Shown one piece after another: positions 24,335 to 36,157 of a DNA stretch of 64,000 bases. The number at the start of each line of letters is the position of its first letter. Position 1 is the first letter of the stretch. The notes under the pieces are model-generated. The model saw only the letters and a program-made list of their open reading frames with translations. It did not search any database and was not told the DNA's origin. The position numbers and the translations under genes were made by a program. The DNA lies in NCBI GenBank assembly GCA_004369085.1, contig ML210313.1, forward strand, positions 1 to 64,000. The letters run 5' to 3'. Origin of the DNA: Coprinopsis marcescibilis (Eukaryota > Basidiomycota > Agaricomycetes > Agaricales > Psathyrellaceae).

Positions 24335-26152
24335 AATGAGTTCGTGAAGGTAAAGTTAATAGGTTACTTGGAAAGGTGGAGGGAGGTGAAGAGCAGGTAG
24401 TAAAGGGCGTTCAACGCAATGTAGTCGTGGGGTTGGATGAGGCCTGCTCGATCTGAGGATTCAAAGTGAGCCTTCCGTCCTATTTATTCTTCGGATGAGC
24501 AAACCCAAATGATCATCAATCGAGTGGTGACCAAGGGGATTTTGCCAAGCGCGGCGAGGTCGCAATTTTGGCGCCCGGCCCCATGCAAAAGTTGATGAAT
24601 TCCGTCAGAACGTATTTTTCACAGTAACTGGTCCCTGCATATAGGCAGACACAGCCCAGAAAGAACCGGATCTCGGAATTTATTGCATAATACCATACTC
24701 TCACGAAGTCTCGCATTGGTCGAAGATGGCGAGTTGATTGTTGGACCATACTTGATGCTATGCGGCGTTGGATTCGCGTGTCCGGAAAATCCTATTTATC
24801 TCTAGTGATCCTCGCTGGATGATAGGAGATAGCGCCGCATAAATAAAAAGGAGGAGGGCTAGTATTTGTACGGGCTAGACCAATGGGCTACGAATCCATT
24901 AGTCGTCCGATGGCCCCCGGTGTGTGCACGTCCTTTGTCCACAGGGCACCTTAGAATACCTCGGTTATGAGAAGCAGGAGCAGTTTCATCAGAGAAGAGT
25001 TGTGGGGCTCGTAAGTATTATGTTTCTCATTCGTGCGACTCGTTGGCCTGTTGATGGGAGGTAGGGGTCGTGCGTGGATTTATTGATGTAAAATGGCGTA
25101 TATGATTATATCCAAGGCCAAGCGAGCGCCGGGCTCGGTATCGCGACCAGAAAAGCAGGGTCTGGGCTGGTCTGGGAACCGCGAAGTCTTGTAGTACATA
25201 GCACAGTACATACTAGTACTTTTGGGTATTCTTCTAAGGATCAGAAGGGATGCCAAGGTCCTGACGCGTATGAGAATGAGTGCGTACTAAGCTGTACCGT
25301 ACATCACACTGGTACTCTGCTTTTTCATTAACCCTGTGTAGTAGTGCCCACACACAACCGACAGGCGATACTGGCAAATTGCCTGCCAGTCTATATCGTC
25401 AGTAACTTGTTTCCAATATAGTTGATAAAACGATATAATTTCCCGGTTAGGGTAGGAAGGATTAAGGAAACGATATGTTCGCTAAATAGATGGATTTCGA
25501 CTTACTTACGTTGGAGACCCATACTGATGGAGGCTGATGTAGCCATTGATAATTGCGGCCCTTCGTCTATATCCAATAGATTTACCAGACCAGTACTCTT
25601 CGTGGAAGACTCAAAAGCCTGCAGTTCTGCCATTAGTACGATGTGGAAAGTTGGCGAAACGTTACGCTCGTTCCGCGTAAACCATCAATAACTTTGGTAT
25701 TGGGCATAAGGACCTCCAACTTTCCTAATTTGCTAGCTGAGATACTATTTACTAAATACAAAGTTGATGCAGTTATCTTAACCCATAAGTAGCTCCTATG
25801 GGGTATAACGTCGAGAACTCAAGTGCCATATGTATACATCCTCTACCGCATATGCTGTCAATGCAGCAGATGTACCTTGTCAGTGGGTCCACAGTCTACG
25901 ACGTTTCATCCAAGTTGTCGTATGGATTCCAATCAAAAAACAGCGCAGGCAGTCGCCCCGGCGTCTAATCATTCTTTGATCATCATTTCTGAGATCACGA
26001 CTTTGAAACTGTGCACATGCCTCCGATATTCGCTACTCGCGACACATTTTCCCGGAAACTGTCGCAAGCAGTTTAATGTGGGTACAACATGTCCCAGTGT
26101 CAATTGGCGCGACCGCGCCTCAGTTGGATAAGCCAAGATGGTCTAGAAACCG
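24335..26152. other. Intergenic, no supported gene
   Basis: About 1.8 kb of AT-rich sequence between two secreted-protein genes transcribed away from each other. Nothing coding is recognised. Confidence 0.5.
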
Positions 26153-26160
26153 TATATAAG
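26153..26160 (+). promoter_or_regulatory. TATA box of the secreted protein gene
   Basis: tatataag stands 178 bp upstream of the ATG at 26338. The intervening leader is CT-rich with many tcttc stretches, typical of strongly expressed fungal genes. Confidence 0.55.
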
Positions 26161-26337
26161 ATGAGAGCTGGGAATGAATGGTTCCCTCAGAGCAGGTCTC
26201 TTCCTCGAAATCGTCCATAGCACTGGTTGCTTGACATTCCATCCTACACCTTCTTCTTCAATTCTCAGCTCATCTTCACTCCTTCAACCAAAACCCAACA
26301 CACTCTCTTCACATCTCTTCATTAAATCATCATCACC

Positions 26338-27125
26338 ATGGTTCGCAGTGCTTCCCAACTTTTCATTGCTGTCCTTGCAGTCACCCCCGCCCTGTCTGCT
26401 CCTCTGCTTCAACGGTTTGACGATGCAAACGAACAATTCTCCCGAGATGCCCCCGAATTCGAATTCGAGGCGAGGTATTCGGGGGACGCCGACTTCCTTG
26501 AGATGCGTGCACCCATCAGTGCAGGGGCATGGGAACTCGGAAAGGCGGCCTTCCAAGCCGCTGGTACCGCAACGGGCATGGGTGTAGCGTGAGTCCATGT
26601 TCCTCTACCGGGTCCTCCACAAACCACTTATGTCTTCTGAACCCTCTAGATTCGCACCGTTGATCGCCGGCTGGTTCAAGAAGAAGAAGGCCCCAGCCAA
26701 GCGAGAGTTCTTGGACTACGATTTGGAGGAACGCGACTTTGATGATGAATTTGAGATGCGTGGCTTTGAAGATGATGAGCACCTATATTATGTGCGCGAC
26801 GTCGACGGCTCGATTGCGCTCGTCAGACGTGCCCCGTATATCAACCCAGCTGCCTTGCTCAAGATTGGCAGCAAGCTCGGCTCGGTGGCGAGCTTTATTG
26901 GGAGACACAACAAGTGGTTGGTCCCTGCGGTCGCTAGCGGTGCGTTCGCTGCAGGGTAAGTGTCTCCATTTTCCCTGTCCTGGTCATCAATGCTAAAGCT
27001 TTTTCTTCAATAGCACTGCCGCACGGGCCAAGTCACTGAGGGGTTTCGACGAGGATTTGGATGCACGAGACTTTTTGGATTTCGCAGACGAGATGTTCGA
27101 GCGTGAATTGAACGAGCTTGATTAG
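26338..27125 (+). CDS. Secreted protein with two hydrophobic Gly/Ala-rich segments
   Basis: Three exons (26338-26588, 26650-26955, 27014-27125) encode 222 residues. The N-terminal 20 or so residues (MVRSASQLFIAVLAVTPALS) are a signal peptide. A first hydrophobic Gly/Ala segment (KAAFQAAGTATGMGVA) ends in WFKKKK. Next comes a strongly acidic linker with Asp-Phe-Asp type repeats, then a second hydrophobic segment (LVPAVASGAFAAGTAA), a basic patch, and an acidic tail ending FERELNELD. It looks like a longer relative of the 121-residue protein at 23916-24334. Dibasic sites (KR, RR) between blocks could be processing sites. It converges tail to tail with the TFIIIC gene, 158 bp apart. Function is unknown. 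Confidence 0.78.
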
Positions 27126-27283
27126 GATTAGGTTGGTCAGTAGTCATATTAATCAAAACCAAGTTTTCTCTGTCGAACTCCCCAAGTTGCCGATCAAATC
27201 TGTCATGATTAAATCTGTTGGTGATGAATGAACATTGAGCCTCTCGAGTCCTGGGCAAAACAACACAAAATCTCACCTCGGAC

Positions 27284-30215
27284 TTATATTAAGCTGACAA
27301 AACTATTGTTACAAAAGCGGCACTGATTCACGGCTTCCAAAAGTTCGGAGACGACCCATCCCAGTGCAACCTTCGGGAGCTGAACTTGTCCTGTCACCGC
27401 CACCGATATGCTGGGAGGCAAGAACGCCTTCCGGCTGCACCCAACGCAGGTTCGGACCCATGGTGTCGAAAGAATGAAAGTCGTCACCGAGCACCTCCTC
27501 CATGTGTGTCCATTGGGGCATACAGCTCTTGTAATGTCGGTCAACGGTACGACAGCATGACAGGCGGGGCACAGTTCGTTGAGCTCGTCGGTTACAGACG
27601 AGGCGGATTCACCGTTTGTGGAACCTGGGTCCTTGGCGAGGTGCTCCGTCAAAGAAGTGAGGGCTTTCCCTTCTTCTGTTAGATCGGCGGGCGACCCTTC
27701 CAGTGCTGATTGCAAGATCAGCCTTAGAATGAATGGAATATCGGCAGCTGGGATATGAATCAGTCAGATGAATGCATATGATGAACCGGACAAAACCCGC
27801 ACATGAGAGAGCACTGACGACCGCCGCTAGGTGCCTGATGAGCACCCGCAGGTTCCGATGGGAAATAGCATTGAGGATTTCCTGTGCAATCTCGCCGCAC
27901 TTGTTTCGTTGCTCCTCTGTTCCCGAGTATTTCTAGTGGCAGGATCAGTCACGCCAAACACCGAAGACACCGCCAAATTTGAATCGTACCCAGATAAAAT
28001 CGGCTACAGACAGCCTCATACGCAACGATATTATCTCGCTCCAGCCAAACAAATGGCTTTGCAAGCTTTGCCTAAACTCCGAGCGAACCTGCTCGTTCAA
28101 ACCGATTTCCAACTTTGGGATGTCTATATTAAGAGTGTGGTCCTGGATCGGTGCATGGATCAAGTTCAGGGCACTTTCCCGATGCGTCTCGTAGATAGAT
28201 CTGTTTTGCAATCGCATAAATGTCGGGCGGAGTAGATTGAGAGGGGTTATAGGAGATGCTGGGGAAACACTATCAGCCTTGCTTGGTTAACTTGGCCATA
28301 ATGAAAGATCTTACCCAGATTGATATCGCTCAACGTTCGTTCCAAGAAGGATACAAGCGGGAAATCTTGGCTCTCATCCCACAGCTCGGCTACGATGATG
28401 GTATTGCTATGCTTCGCGTCGTGCTTATAGCTGAAGTCTGAGGGGACAGCGGAGCTAGAGACGAGTGTCAGTCGATCGATTACTTTAGACGGTGAAAAGG
28501 ACCTACTCCTGCGCCCAGAGGAAAGTAGCACCTCCGTCGTAACTGACCAACCCATTGATCCGATTCATCGTCTTTTTGTCGTCCTTTTCCAGTTCCGTCC
28601 GAACAAAAATATCTCGGGAGGCCTTGGACAGCTTGTCCGAAGTGACAACACTAGTGTCGTCTGCACATGCGTTGAGTAGTTTCGGTGCCTTTGATACGTT
28701 GTGTATGCTGTGAAATGTGCCGTCGAACAGGGTGACAAGGAGGCAGTCTTGATCTTGCAGGTACACGACTCCAGAGGCTGGATGGAAGGAAGAGGCTCCA
28801 TTGGAGATTCGCTGGGTGTGCAGCTCAAACGACCGGAGGCCTGACCATGACGTTGGGTCTGTGGACGCTGACCAGAGATACACAATTCCTGGCTTGCAGA
28901 CCACCAGGATTTGGGGAAGACTATTCGGCTGGATCCACTGCAAGGCTGTTACGCCGGCGCTGTCAGAGTCGATGACAAGGTGATCGGCCTTCTGAGTTTG
29001 TAGGTCTAGAGTATGCTGAGGCGCGAACGAAGAACCGATATTGGTGGAGGTCAGGCGTTGGATCGCTTTGACAATCCCAACGTCTCCGTTTCCTGACGCA
29101 TACGCGATGTACGATTCACCTGGAGGGGAACTGTTACAAACCGAGCCAATCCTGAATGTAGCGGCTTACCAACACCGGGAGATGACAGCCACCACGGGGA
29201 CGCGTCGATTTTGGTGACCCAGGTATCCGAGACGTTCAGGGAGGAGATGACTTCCGTGGTCTGTTCCTCTGGCGAATAGCGAAGGAAGGATATGCTTCCT
29301 GCGCGGCTTCCCAGGACCAAAAACGAGGATTCGATCTGCGGCGTTGGCGTTATTTGATAATTGGTGCGTGAGGTCCATGTTAAGCCTATATGATGGTGAG
29401 ATTTTGAAATTAAAAGCTTGCTCAATCGCACTGACAACTGGTTTGAGCCTGTAGGACCATTCCAACAGAGGAATTGTCCCCATCCCTACTCGCGTAGTGC
29501 GAGATGAGAAACGGGGTGACATCTAGAATCTGGTATGGCTTTAGTGTCCCCGAATCAAGAACTGGCTACGGTAATAACCACACCTTGGACCATTCACCCT
29601 TCAGATAGTTCTTCCCTGCTTTCCACAAGGAAAGATCCATATTGGATGTCAGCAGAGCCAACACCGTCCTGTTGCACTTGAGTATCCTTGCCTGCAAATC
29701 TTCAGCATGTGGCTCACCTCCCATCGCGCGAAATACCACTTGGCGAACATGTTACAGCTGTAATTGAAAGGTCGAGGGAACCTAGTGATACAGTGCCCCA
29801 GTCTGAAAGTAGGATTAGAAGCAGCAATGAAGATGAATGGTTGCTTCGTACCTTGACAGATCTCAGGCCAACGCGTCCCCTCCACCTTGTTGTCTTGCAC
29901 GATCGTCCTGAACCATCCCGTCGTCTGCGGGTCATCTCTGGTCTCTGCTGAAGCTGGTGCTTTGAGGGAGGATTCATTGTCAAAGTTAACACCATGGTCC
30001 GGGGTCTAGTCGCGAATAAAACAATTTTAGAGCGAGTATCGAACGACGAGGGGTTATATGCTCACAAAAACATGAACACAGGTCTTAGTCACAAAGAAAA
30101 CCTGACCATCCGACGACCACTGGAGACATCTTGCAGACGGAAATGAGATGGCGGTGGGTACATTGAGGGCGGTATGGACCTTGTACGTCGTCACATCTTT
30201 CTTCGCAGTGGACAT
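27284..30215 (-). CDS. TFIIIC subunit (TFIIIC90/tau60-like), WD-type propeller plus zinc finger
   Basis: TFIIIC binds internal promoters of tRNA genes and recruits TFIIIB for RNA polymerase III. Eleven exons (30215-30066, 30005-29852, 29802-29718, 29668-29584, 29538-29439, 29385-29170, 29119-28507, 28454-28315, 28258-27953, 27916-27815, 27747-27284) total 2415 nt, 804 residues. The N-terminus (LQWSSDGQVFFVTKTCVHVF, later TCSPSGISRDGRTVLALLTS) matches the TFIIIC delta propeller domain. The C-terminus has the family zinc finger: CPAC, CPNGHTW, RRC, CVGC and a final CRFC. An apparent frameshift near 29718 disappears when a 49-bp GT-AG intron (29717-29669) is spliced out. Its start is 231 bp from the divergent gene at 30447. 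Confidence 0.9.
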
Positions 30216-30446
30216 TCTTGAGGGTCGCGTTCAACAGAATCGGTCACGGTGCATCGATGATGACTGGGATGACGGTGTTTTATCAGACCAAGTGTCAAGT
30301 GATGGTTTGATCGTCGTCAGCACTCGCGCAGAGCGCCTGTAATCAGGAGCTTGGCCCTTTTAATTTGTTCCCGCCATAACGGGCCATGCTGAAGCCTTTT
30401 TATTGTTGATTTTCAACTTCTTCTTCTACTACTACCTGCATCCAGC

Positions 30447-31020
30447 ATGCTAGCGGCCAAGCCGTGGATTCTCAACTGTATTTTGCTCCTTCTTTGCTGG
30501 ACTTTCACCGTATCTGCCGCACCACCGCCTGGATGCACCTATTCGTGCCCGGTGAAGGATGCCAACAACTATCCCCTTGTTCGAACGCAAGGCGCGCTTT
30601 CACCCACATCATGGTACTCAATGTTCGAATGCATGTACGTCCTGAGCACCCTCCGACGTCCCGAGACCATTTCCTGACGGATCGAAATCACAACTTCTTC
30701 TGATCGACATAGATATGCACCCGAGTACTGGCGGGTCTCTGGCCATGTGTGCTACTTCAATAAGGTGAGTAAGCATCTACGAACGCAACTGTTCTGTCTT
30801 CTGACGGACAATGCTCTGGCTCTGTCAGGAAAGTGGCCTACAGCACAAGGGCTTCGTCGGCAACCAATGTCCGCCCAGGGCCGCCTCGACGTGTGGTGGA
30901 TCGATTCCACAATTCTCAAGTCACGATGAGAACGGGAAAGAGTTGAAGCCGGAGGTTGAGACGTGGACCACTCGGTCAAAGAATGCCTTGTGGCAGAAAT
31001 CACATCCAAAACCAAAGTAG
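30447..31020 (+). CDS. Small secreted Cys-containing protein
   Basis: Three exons (30447-30634, 30713-30764, 30829-31020) encode 143 residues. A strong signal peptide (LNCILLLLCWTFTVSAA) is followed by Pro-rich PPPGCTYSC and a mature domain with six further-spaced cysteines (MFECIYAPEYW, GHVCYF, GNQCPPRAASTCGG). The tail is basic, ending QKSHPKPK. No homologue is recognised. It could be an effector-like or cell-wall protein. The gene shares a 231-bp divergent promoter region with the TFIIIC subunit gene. Confidence 0.75.
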
Positions 31021-31704
31021 ACCTCCCCTGGCCCACAACCATACCCAATGCCATAATATCAACATTGTTCACTTCAACAATAATGCAGTACCTTTCATAC
31101 CCCGCAGCTAGCACCTTAGGAGTCGCACAATATCATTGCAACAAATTGAAGGCCCGTATCATTGCTTCACTGCGGAGGGCTAGTGCTGGTCCAATATCAC
31201 CCACAAAGTAGCGCCATTGACTTGGGGTCAGGGATTCTTGCACTTGGACGTTTGCAGATCTCTCAGGCTCAAAAGCAGCCTCCCGTGTACTGACCAGGTT
31301 CTTCTCAAAATGCGCCTTCATTCTCGAAATCCAGAGAGGATTAGTCGGATGTTCGTGGGCCACCTTGAGCCTCGAGGCGGTTGAGGCGGTTCCTGCTCAT
31401 CATGATTCACTTTCTATGTCTCCGAAGCCTAGTTGTCGTCATGCTTCTATCGCACGATACTCAGCGGCATTTGATAAGGCAGAGAACGATGAGGAGCAGT
31501 TCAGGACCGAGATTCCCGGTCGCCGTTCCGGTGATCTCGGAGCACAACGTGCTCCGATGCGTTGGATGACGTCCACTGGAGCTCTTCCTCTTGCGACGCG
31601 ACCATAAAGCCATATTCCTCTTTTGCTGGGTAGCAGGCTCATCCAAGACGCCTGCTGGTATATATTCAAGCAATCTTATACCCTGATATACGAGTACAGA
31701 AAGA
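31021..31704. other. Possible exon of an unknown minus-strand gene
   Basis: A minus-strand frame at 31401-31133 has natural-looking composition (VAHEHPTNPLWISRMKAHFE, later LTPSQWRYFVGDIGPALALR) and ends in a stop. A good acceptor (gagcag) precedes it. I could not find an upstream exon in matching phase, although an acidic frame starting MVASQEEELQW lies near 31610. This may be a real small gene on the minus strand, but I cannot complete it. Confidence 0.3.
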
Positions 31705-32608
31705 ATGACTCGGTTTGACGGGCCACGGGCCTCGTTGGACCTCACCCATGTTATGTGTGAGTTTTGCATGTATTGCTCTCACAAAGTCCAAGTTTCCTTG
31801 TTTCTGAGCATACAAAGACAGATGATGATGGGTCTATGTTCTCGATGGCTCTCGCTCTAATTACTTTGAGCCCTATCCTTCTCATGGTGAGCTTAGGAAT
31901 CCTACATTGTTCTATGGACTGGACTGAACCTTTTCTAGGCATCCTACGCGTCACTTGCTGTCCAAACTAGAGAATACCTCATCCTGGTGATGTGGGTTGG
32001 GCAACTATTTGGGGAAGGATTCAACCTTGTTCTCAAAAACATAGTTAAGCAGGCGAGGCCTAACCGTACGCTTACCCTACTCCCATCCTGAGCCATAACA
32101 AGACTAACTCTGAACCTCAGATGATCTCGGAGATGGATACGGCTTCCCCTCGTCTCACAGCCAGTATATGGGATACTTTGCCACGTTCCTGATATGCCAC
32201 CTCTATTTCCGCCACCGATTCTCGACCACCGGGTACAAAACTGTCGACCAGCTATGGAGAGTTGCGGTATACAGCGCTTTGCTCGCCTGGACTGGCCTCG
32301 TCGCCTACTCGAGATACTACCTGGGATACCACAATGCCAATCAAGTATTCTGGGGCCTCGGAATCGGATCGGCACTGGGCCTCACAGTATACGCTTTGTG
32401 CCAACACATACCCGGTCTCTACCCAAACTCCTTGCTAGGACAAATCAAGCTTTGGGTTCTCAGTAACCCCCTATGTACCTGGCTACATATCCGGGATGGC
32501 TGGGATATCTGGCCAGACGCTGGTCGAGAGGTTGACTGGCTGCGATGGAGATCGGAATGGGAGAAGAAGCAGCAGGATAGGGGAGCTTTCGCGAAACGGA
32601 AGGATTAG
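31705..32608 (+). CDS. CAX4: Dolichyldiphosphatase
   Basis: This ER membrane enzyme removes a phosphate from dolichyl diphosphate released by N-glycosylation, so that the carrier lipid is recycled. Four exons (31705-31756, 31822-31886, 31939-32065, 32121-32608) give 243 residues, the normal size. The PAP2 phosphatase signature is complete: KQARP, GFPSSHSQ with its His, and SRYYLGYHNANQ with Arg and His. Four to five hydrophobic segments are present. The N-terminus ASLDLTHVMY matches fungal homologues once the intron 31757-31821 is removed in phase 1. Identification is secure; CWH8 is an alternative yeast name. Confidence 0.93.
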
Positions 32609-34028
32609 AATGGAACTCTAGGTATGGTTCCGTCTCTCTGCTCTGTCAGCTTCTACTTAGCAGCCGTCGAACTGACTCGATGACCTTCCTTAGCGCTTAG
32701 CATAGATGGGTATATTGCGGCTCCGTAGGATAGCTTGTTGCAGGTGCTATCTGGAACCTTCCACGAACCACATATTCGGGAATCTCAAGGCTGGAACTCG
32801 TAATCCTCGTCATCGGTCCTCCGAGGGCGAGCATACGAGAGAGGGGTGGTTTGTACCGCCAACTGGACAGCGTTTCATGATCGGCACTGCCCAGCGTCGG
32901 CCTAAGGAACTGACGTGGCGCCGTCGCGTATTTTAGAAAACATGTAGCCGCTGAGAGATCCATCCAAATCGCCAATGATGTAACTAAGCAGAGATAAAAA
33001 TTGCTTCACATGGGGTTTTCACTCCGCTGCCATTCAAGTCGATGCATCTGTTTGGCCATCGTTGGGTTCACTCAGGCGACATTAGCGTTCTATTAGTGTT
33101 TCTCCGCCATTGCTGGAGAATTTTGATCTTTGGGCGCTGTAGGGCCTGATATTTATCATCCGTTGACTGTTGGGGGGGCGTTGGCAGCCAATTTCTGGGG
33201 AGACCCTGATGTGACGAGAACAGCGCCCATAGATTTAGGCGCTGGCCCCCTCCAGGCTATATAAAGTATTACAAACACCCGGATCCTCCGAATGAAAACA
33301 GGGCAAAACAACACTCGGGTAGAGAAATCTCTTTTTCCCTCGACCTTGGCTATAGCCACACCAGACGTTTCCTGTCCTCTACGACATTGAGGCACTGTCA
33401 CCGACGCCGACGACGAGGTCACATCCTGCCCGTGTACAGCCCCCTGATAACCTCGGACGGTTCTCAATCACCACAATTTATCACTTCTCTTCCAGGTCAG
33501 TGGCTCTTCTCTATCTTTATACCTGCGGCAACTCATAATTCCTTGTATCCGGTTTAAAAGGCTTTGATAACTGTCGCAGGACTTTACCTCAGCAAGAGTT
33601 CCTTCGACGTTCGGAAATCAAGCATTATCATTTCTGTAGTCTTTTTGACTCTTGATCGCCTTCGAGGCCCGGTTCTACGCGCAAAGAGGTCCGGTTTGGG
33701 TATTTGCCATTTTCTTTTTGGATTGATCTATAAAAAACACTGACCGGAGCCTATTCACAGCCTTGACTTGTTTATAGTCATCTCATCCACGGTTGCGTCA
33801 TTCAACTCGCCACAGTACAGTGGAGGCGCAGCAAGGTTGTCGATTGCAGTGGGTACCTACGTGTTGCACTGTCTCTTCCAAACGGTTATTTATCCGAGCG
33901 ACAGTTCCTGAGAGACTCGCCTTAATTTTCCAAGGCAACGTTGTTTGTTATCAGTCCATCAGGGCTGTTCCGTTGACCGAGACACAGCAACGCGTGCATA
34001 GACGCCCACTGCCTTGCCGACAAATTAC
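32609..34028. other. Long leader/promoter region of the DUF6699 gene
   Basis: No supported gene in about 1.4 kb. A TATA-like tatataaag sits at 33258-33266. A possible untranslated exon with a donor-like caggtcagt is near 33493-33501, and CT-rich tracts follow. This could be an upstream alternative promoter for the gene at 34100, or a small transcript of its own. Confidence 0.4.
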
Positions 34029-34037
34029 TATATAAAA
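34029..34037 (+). promoter_or_regulatory. TATA box of the DUF6699 gene
   Basis: tatataaaa lies 63-71 bp upstream of the ATG at 34100, with a CT-rich leader between. Confidence 0.65.
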
Positions 34038-34099
34038 GCAGCCCCTAGCCCTCCGATATCCTCTTCCTAAACCCTCCCTTCACTTCTATCCATCGCACA

Positions 34100-35089
34100 A
34101 TGAGTGGACCCTACGTATACCAACCCCAGGTTGCCTTCCAACCTGGTCCCTATGCATTCAACGCACCGCCCTCACCATTCTCTCCCTTCGTGCCCGATCT
34201 CTCCCATTTGGCAAACTCCCCCTATTCACGCCCAGCCTCCCTCCAGAATTCACCAAACTTCGCAACCACAGCTCTCCCAACCACCGGGGTCCCATTCCCT
34301 ATTTCCAATGATAATCCGTTTTATCGCCAGAGAAGGCCCTCCTGGCATGGACCAGCCCCTACCCTGGATGACGGCTTTCTGTTCGCACCACCCGTAGGAC
34401 ACGTCCGATCCAACTCTTTCGGGGCTCAAGCGGCGCCGCAGCAGCCCTTCTACCCCCCAGCCACCGCACCGATCTACAACGTCAACTGGAACAGCGCTGT
34501 CAACAACCCCTGGAACCAGCCGCAGCAAACGGCCGGCGTCTTCATCCATCCATGGCTTAACGGCGAAACACCCCGCAAAGACTTTATCTTCAACCTCGCC
34601 TCCGTGATATTCAACCCCGCACGGATGGTGGGGATGAACGGGCAGCTCATGCCACTCGCTGCTGAGGAGCTGGCCCAGCCTGCGACCTTCCCGCACATCT
34701 ACGAACTCAAGATTGTGCACAATAAGATCCCACAATGGCCTGTTGAGCTGTCGTACCAGCAGCCACCCACACCATTCTACTCCCCTGCGCCCACGGCCGG
34801 CCAGGGCGCCCCGCCCATCACTGTGGGCGACGTGTTGTACCAGCTGCACCAATCCTTCCATCAGATGATAACGCAGGCTGAATGGAGCGAGCTCAGCTCG
34901 AGCGAGGAGCGGGAAGTCACCCATGCGTACAGGAAGCGGTGCAAATCGATGGGCGTCGGTGTGCAGGGCTTCTGGGAAAGCCAGGGTGTGAAGAGGGTGG
35001 ATTACTTGCGGGAGAAGAGCTGGTTCAGGGGATTAATCAGAACCGGCCAGTCATTGAACGAGTTGCGGTTGATAACCGGGACAAACTAG
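34100..35089 (+). CDS. DUF6699 domain protein
   Basis: An intronless frame of 329 residues. The first 150 residues are Pro/Ser/Gln-rich and disordered. Residues about 160-325 carry the pattern of the basidiomycete DUF6699 domain: IHPWLNGE, a Pro-rich strand segment with W-P-V-E-L, ITVGDVLYQLHQSFH, then AYRKRC and GVKRVDYLREKSWFRGL near the end. The domain is abundant in Agaricomycetes and has no established biochemical role. Expression is probably strong, given the TATA box and CT-rich leader. Confidence 0.85.
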   Translation: MSGPYVYQPQVAFQPGPYAFNAPPSPFSPFVPDLSHLANSPYSRPASLQNSPNFATTALPTTGVPFPISNDNPFYRQRRPSWHGPAPTLDDGFLFAPPVGHVRSNSFGAQAAPQQPFYPPATAPIYNVNWNSAVNNPWNQPQQTAGVFIHPWLNGETPRKDFIFNLASVIFNPARMVGMNGQLMPLAAEELAQPATFPHIYELKIVHNKIPQWPVELSYQQPPTPFYSPAPTAGQGAPPITVGDVLYQLHQSFHQMITQAEWSELSSSEEREVTHAYRKRCKSMGVGVQGFWESQGVKRVDYLREKSWFRGLIRTGQSLNELRLITGTN

Positions 35090-35389
35090 GTCGCCCGGAT
35101 CATTCGTGCTCGTTGAAACGTATACCCCTGGTGTTGTACCGTTCTTGGCGTAATCTACTCTCATATACCCCGCTCTATCTGTACATTTGTACTTTATCTG
35201 ACCGTCGTTAATATGCAATCAATCTTCTATGGACTTGTAACTTACCTATGCAACAAAGAAGATGCTTCTTGGTTTGCTTGCTCGAAATAAACAAAATTCT
35301 TCGAGATCGTGACGAAGTGGATGAAAAATCGTGTGTATTTGGCGGTAAAAACAGCTTAGGCAAACTGGACGTGATCGAATCCGTGACAA
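35090..35389. other. Convergent intergenic region
   Basis: Three hundred bases between the ends of the DUF6699 gene and the acetyltransferase gene. They hold only 3' untranslated sequence. Confidence 0.6.
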
Positions 35390-36157
35390 CTAGACTTTTC
35401 CCTTCCCAGTATGCTTCAAGTTTAGCCGCATTGAAAATGCATCTTCCCCGTCGCCATCTACGAAGCCAAGTCAGTACAGCGCAGAACGAAAGTCATGAAC
35501 TACTCACAGTATTTCTTTTCCACCTTCGCCACCTCGAACCCGAGAGTATCCCGGTAAAGGCCAATCGCCGCCTTGTTCGACTCCCGAACGTGCAGCGACA
35601 CGAACTTTGCACCGTATATCTCTGCCATCGCTTCCTCTGCCAATATGGGTAAGCAAACCACCGTGTCGAGACATGCTGTTGCTACATACGGGAAAGCAAC
35701 ATGAGCCTCTTGGCCAGGCCTAATCTCCGGTATGTCCTCAGTACGGATATTGAATTGACGTGTCCATGCACTTCTTCGCTGCCCTCTTCACCTGGCTCTT
35801 CTCTACAAAAGTCACGGATCAGAAGAGGTAGCTCACGAGAACGCAAAAACACAAACATTTTCGCAAGCACGTATCCCACGACTCGGCCTTTCTCATCCTC
35901 AGCAACGAATGAGATTTGAGGCCATGTCATAGCATGGTATATCCCTGTGTCATTGGGCGGCCAGTCAGTGGGGATCTTCGTGTGCGTGTTTGGCAGTGAA
36001 ACTCACAAAACTTCATCACATAGTTTTCGGGCAGGTTTTGCAAGTTGGCCGCCTGCATGGCCATGAGGTCTTCAACCTAAGACACGTAATTGAGACTCGC
36101 TTTCACAGCGCTAACAGCGCAGCTCCCATTGCTCACCCGTGCAACTCTAATGTTCAT
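35390..36157 (-). CDS. ARD1: N-terminal acetyltransferase catalytic subunit (Ard1/Naa10)
   Basis: The catalytic subunit of NatA acetylates N-termini of nascent proteins at the ribosome. Six exons (36157-36137, 36076-36007, 35944-35857, 35802-35690, 35636-35508, 35457-35390) give 162 residues. The sequence follows the family closely: [60 protein letters not shown] with the acetyl-CoA binding [21 protein letters not shown] and [13 protein letters not shown]. All five introns keep phase. The C-terminus lacks the long acidic tail of some homologues. Identification is secure. Confidence 0.94.

Noticed and set aside
29669..29717. Apparent frameshift in the TFIIIC subunit gene
   Set aside because: A GT-AG intron at 29717-29669 restores the frame and gives the expected SRDGRTVLALLTS sequence.
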